Source: an uncultured Verrucomicrobiota bacterium
Lineage (GTDB): Bacteria; Verrucomicrobiota; Kiritimatiellia; RFP12; UBA1067
DNA length: 23,413 bases
Direction of reading: 5' to 3'
Assembly (NCBI GenBank): GCA_945483525.1
Contig: CALYRV010000017.1
Location: forward strand, 1 to 23,413
The notes under the pieces were generated by a model. That model was not told where the DNA came from, ran no database searches, and worked only from the letters and a program-made list of their open reading frames with translations. The stretch's first letter is position 1. Every line of letters begins with the position of its first letter. The position numbers were made by a program, and so were the translations under genes. Positions 22,641 to 23,413 of this stretch are shown one piece after another.

Positions 22641-22674
22641 GTGCAATTGGGAGATGCGCTCTTCTTTTTGTTTT
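22591..22674 (+). terminator. Terminator-like alternative fold, candidate attenuator
   Basis: Segment 22591-22607 (GCGCATCTCTCATTGCA) pairs with 22642-22659 over 17 base pairs with one bulged base, beginning with nine consecutive pairs to GAGATGCGC (22651-22659). It is followed by a T-rich tract (22660-22674, TCTTCTTTTTGTTTT). Its 34-nt loop is exactly the 3' arm of hairpin 1, so the two folds exclude each other. This is the layout of an attenuator, though the loop is long for an intrinsic terminator. Confidence 0.45.
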
Positions 22675-22720
22675 CGTCTGCATCGTAGTGCGAGAGGTTG
22701 CAGGCCGTCTTTCGGGAAAA

Positions 22721-22812
22721 CTATCACAACAATCTTGGGAAAAGTCGGTCGTGCAAGGTGTGTCAGTTTTAAAACTGGCGTGCCTTGCCGGGTGATTCCC
22801 AGGTTGTGATAG
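22721..22812 (+). repeat. Long imperfect hairpin 2
   Basis: CTATCACAAC (22721-22730) pairs perfectly with GTTGTGATAG (22803-22812). TTGGGAA (22735-22741) pairs with TTCCCAG (22796-22802). After an 11/7-nt internal loop, GCAAGG (22753-22758) pairs with CCTTGC (22783-22788), continued by G-U pairs to the palindrome CAGTTTTAAAACTG (22764-22777) at the tip. It is not followed by a T-run. Confidence 0.8.
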
Positions 22813-22834
22813 GCCTCCCGATTCGCCCGGTGAG

Positions 22835-22858
22835 GCGCGCCTTCTAAGAAAGGCGCGC
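22835..22858 (+). repeat. GC-rich stem-loop before the methyltransferase start
   Basis: GCGCGCCTT (22835-22843) and AAGGCGCGC (22850-22858) form a perfect 9-bp stem with loop CTAAGA. No T-run follows, so it is unlikely to be a terminator. It lies 17 nt before the methyltransferase ATG and could limit ribosome access. Confidence 0.75.
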
Positions 22859-22875
22859 TACGGCGCGAAAAATGA

Positions 22876-23413
22876 ATGGCGCGAAATAAAGAAGTATTCA
22901 GGTCTGTTGATCTGTTCGCTGGTATTGGTGGCATTAGGATGGGATTTGATCGTGCTTTCAAAAAACGAATAAGCACCGTGTTTGTAAGCGAATGGGATAA
23001 GTATGCTCAAGCAACATACAGAGCAAATTTTAAAGATGCGTTCAGAATTACTGGGGACATAACGAAAGTTGATGAATGTGATATTCCAGACTTCGATATC
23101 TGCCTTGCTGGATTTCCATGTCAAGCATTTAGTCTTGCAGGGAAACATATGGGTTTTAATGATGATTATAAAGGAATGTGCAGAGGAACGTTGTTCCAAG
23201 ATGTTGCCCGTATATGTGACAAAAAGAAACCGAAGGTTATATTCTGCGAAAATGTAAAAGGGTTGTATATTCACGACAAGCGACGGACTTTTGAGATTAT
23301 TAAGAAGACGTTTGAGAATATAGGATATACAGTACACCACTCCATCTTGAATAGTAAGGATTTTGGGGTGCCGCAGAATCGTGAGAGGATATATATCGTG
23401 TGCTTTCGAAAAG
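22876..23413 (+). CDS. DNA (cytosine-5-)-methyltransferase, N-terminal part (cut by window end)
   Basis: 179 complete codons are visible; the gene continues beyond the window. The order of motifs is that of C5 DNA methyltransferases: SAM motif VDLFAGIGGIRMGF (11-24), VSEWDKYA, GFPCQAFSLAG with the catalytic Cys C82, RGTLFQDVARI, ENVKGL with E125, and GVPQNRERIYIV near the end of the visible part. The target-recognition domain is not in view. The gene is much AT-richer than its left neighbours and uses different codons, suggesting acquisition, probably as part of a restriction-modification system. ATG 22876 is chosen because the upstream ATG 22872 opens a five-codon frame ending in TAA. No ribosome site is seen; a structured region precedes it. 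Confidence 0.93.
   Translation, partial: MARNKEVFRSVDLFAGIGGIRMGFDRAFKKRISTVFVSEWDKYAQATYRANFKDAFRITGDITKVDECDIPDFDICLAGFPCQAFSLAGKHMGFNDDYKGMCRGTLFQDVARICDKKKPKVIFCENVKGLYIHDKRRTFEIIKKTFENIGYTVHHSILNSKDFGVPQNRERIYIVCFRK

Larger units (their letters stand above)
22448..22868 (+). ncRNA. Candidate structured RNA or long leader upstream of a DNA methyltransferase
   Basis: About 420 nt without a believable protein but dense in complementary segments. In order: GCGGGG/TCCCGC with loop AGAAA (22453-22469); TGACG..GAG/CTC..CGTCA with loop TCCG (22475-22498); CAGCA/TGCTG with loop TTAC (22506-22519); a long imperfect hairpin (22528-22640); a 17-bp alternative pairing followed by a T-run (22591-22674); GTCTGCA/TGCAGGC (22676-22705); a second long hairpin (22721-22812); and GCGCGCCTT/AAGGCGCGC (22835-22858). 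I found no match to conserved blocks of RNase P RNA, tmRNA, SRP RNA or known riboswitches that I can recall. It could be an independent RNA or a regulatory leader. Confidence 0.5.

Noticed and set aside
22448..22715. Retron msr-msd RNA
   Set aside because: Short stem-loops followed by a long hairpin resemble one, but no convincing a1/a2 terminal pairing and no reverse transcriptase are visible in the window. It stays open only if such a gene lies right of 23413.
22474..22809. 111-codon open frame starting with GTG inside the structured region
   Set aside because: It runs through both long hairpins, has no ribosome site and no recognisable domain. The complementary arms force its sequence, so it is best explained as chance within a structured RNA.
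22721..22812. Integron attC site
   Set aside because: The closing arms end in AAC/GTT like R boxes, but the remaining R-box positions do not fit, the unpaired spacer is one-sided, and there is no cassette arrangement or integrase in view.
22448..22868. RNase P RNA, tmRNA, SRP RNA or 6S RNA
   Set aside because: The conserved blocks of RNase P RNA and the SRP tip, the tmRNA tag and tRNA-like end, and the large 6S central bubble were looked for and not found.

Overview
The window reads as one nearly continuous, single-strand block of chromosomal genes from a Gram-negative bacterium. Secreted proteins have signal peptides, there is a Spy/CpxP-like periplasmic protein, and there is no cell-wall sorting signal. 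Three features suggest an anaerobic, host- or sediment-associated member of the PVC group such as Kiritimatiellota: secreted SGNH/BspA-type leucine-rich-repeat and GH5 proteins, a Minf_1886-family protein, and the Fe-S scaffold/GGGtGRT pair. That placement is inference and was not tested by phylogeny. All credible genes are on the + strand.

Left part (1-3466): dnaN, a THUMP-type rRNA methyltransferase and an unknown coiled-coil protein, all visibly AT-richer than what follows. A DnaA-box-like 9-mer lies just upstream of dnaN. A 235-bp gene-free gap (3233-3466) holds a perfect 21-bp inverted repeat and seven near-identical DnaA-box-like 9-mers, so it is a candidate replication origin or DnaA-controlled region.

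Housekeeping part (3467-9120): XRE/zinc-ribbon protein, birA, proC, Minf_1886-family protein, tcdA, folB, rdgB, rsgA (lacking its zinc domain) and ruvA. These genes are tightly packed and often overlap.

Envelope and secretion part (9218-20252): a Spy-like protein, an ECF sigma factor and a small membrane protein form a likely stress-response cassette. A 1312-residue secreted SGNH/LRR protein follows, then a run of closely spaced genes: GH5 glycoside hydrolase, M14 carboxypeptidase, metallo-beta-lactamase-fold hydrolase, membrane metallophosphoesterase and a YggU/DUF167 protein. Several of these would act on extracellular or periplasmic polymers.

Fe-S part (20273-22153): a strong promoter, an IscU/NifU-like scaffold protein and a GGGtGRT-family protein with highly biased codons, closed by an intrinsic terminator.

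Right part (22154-23413): a gene-free stretch, then an extended -10 promoter in front of about 420 nt of dense stem-loops. This includes two long hairpin systems and a mutually exclusive terminator-like fold. It leads into a 3'-truncated, AT-rich, probably acquired DNA cytosine-5 methyltransferase. This RNA region is the best candidate for something undescribed.

Two genome-wide habits also show. Several promoters have their -10 box only 7-10 nt before the start codon, which suggests leaderless mRNAs. Short 7-9 bp tandem repeats, different at each site, sit at gene ends in six places.
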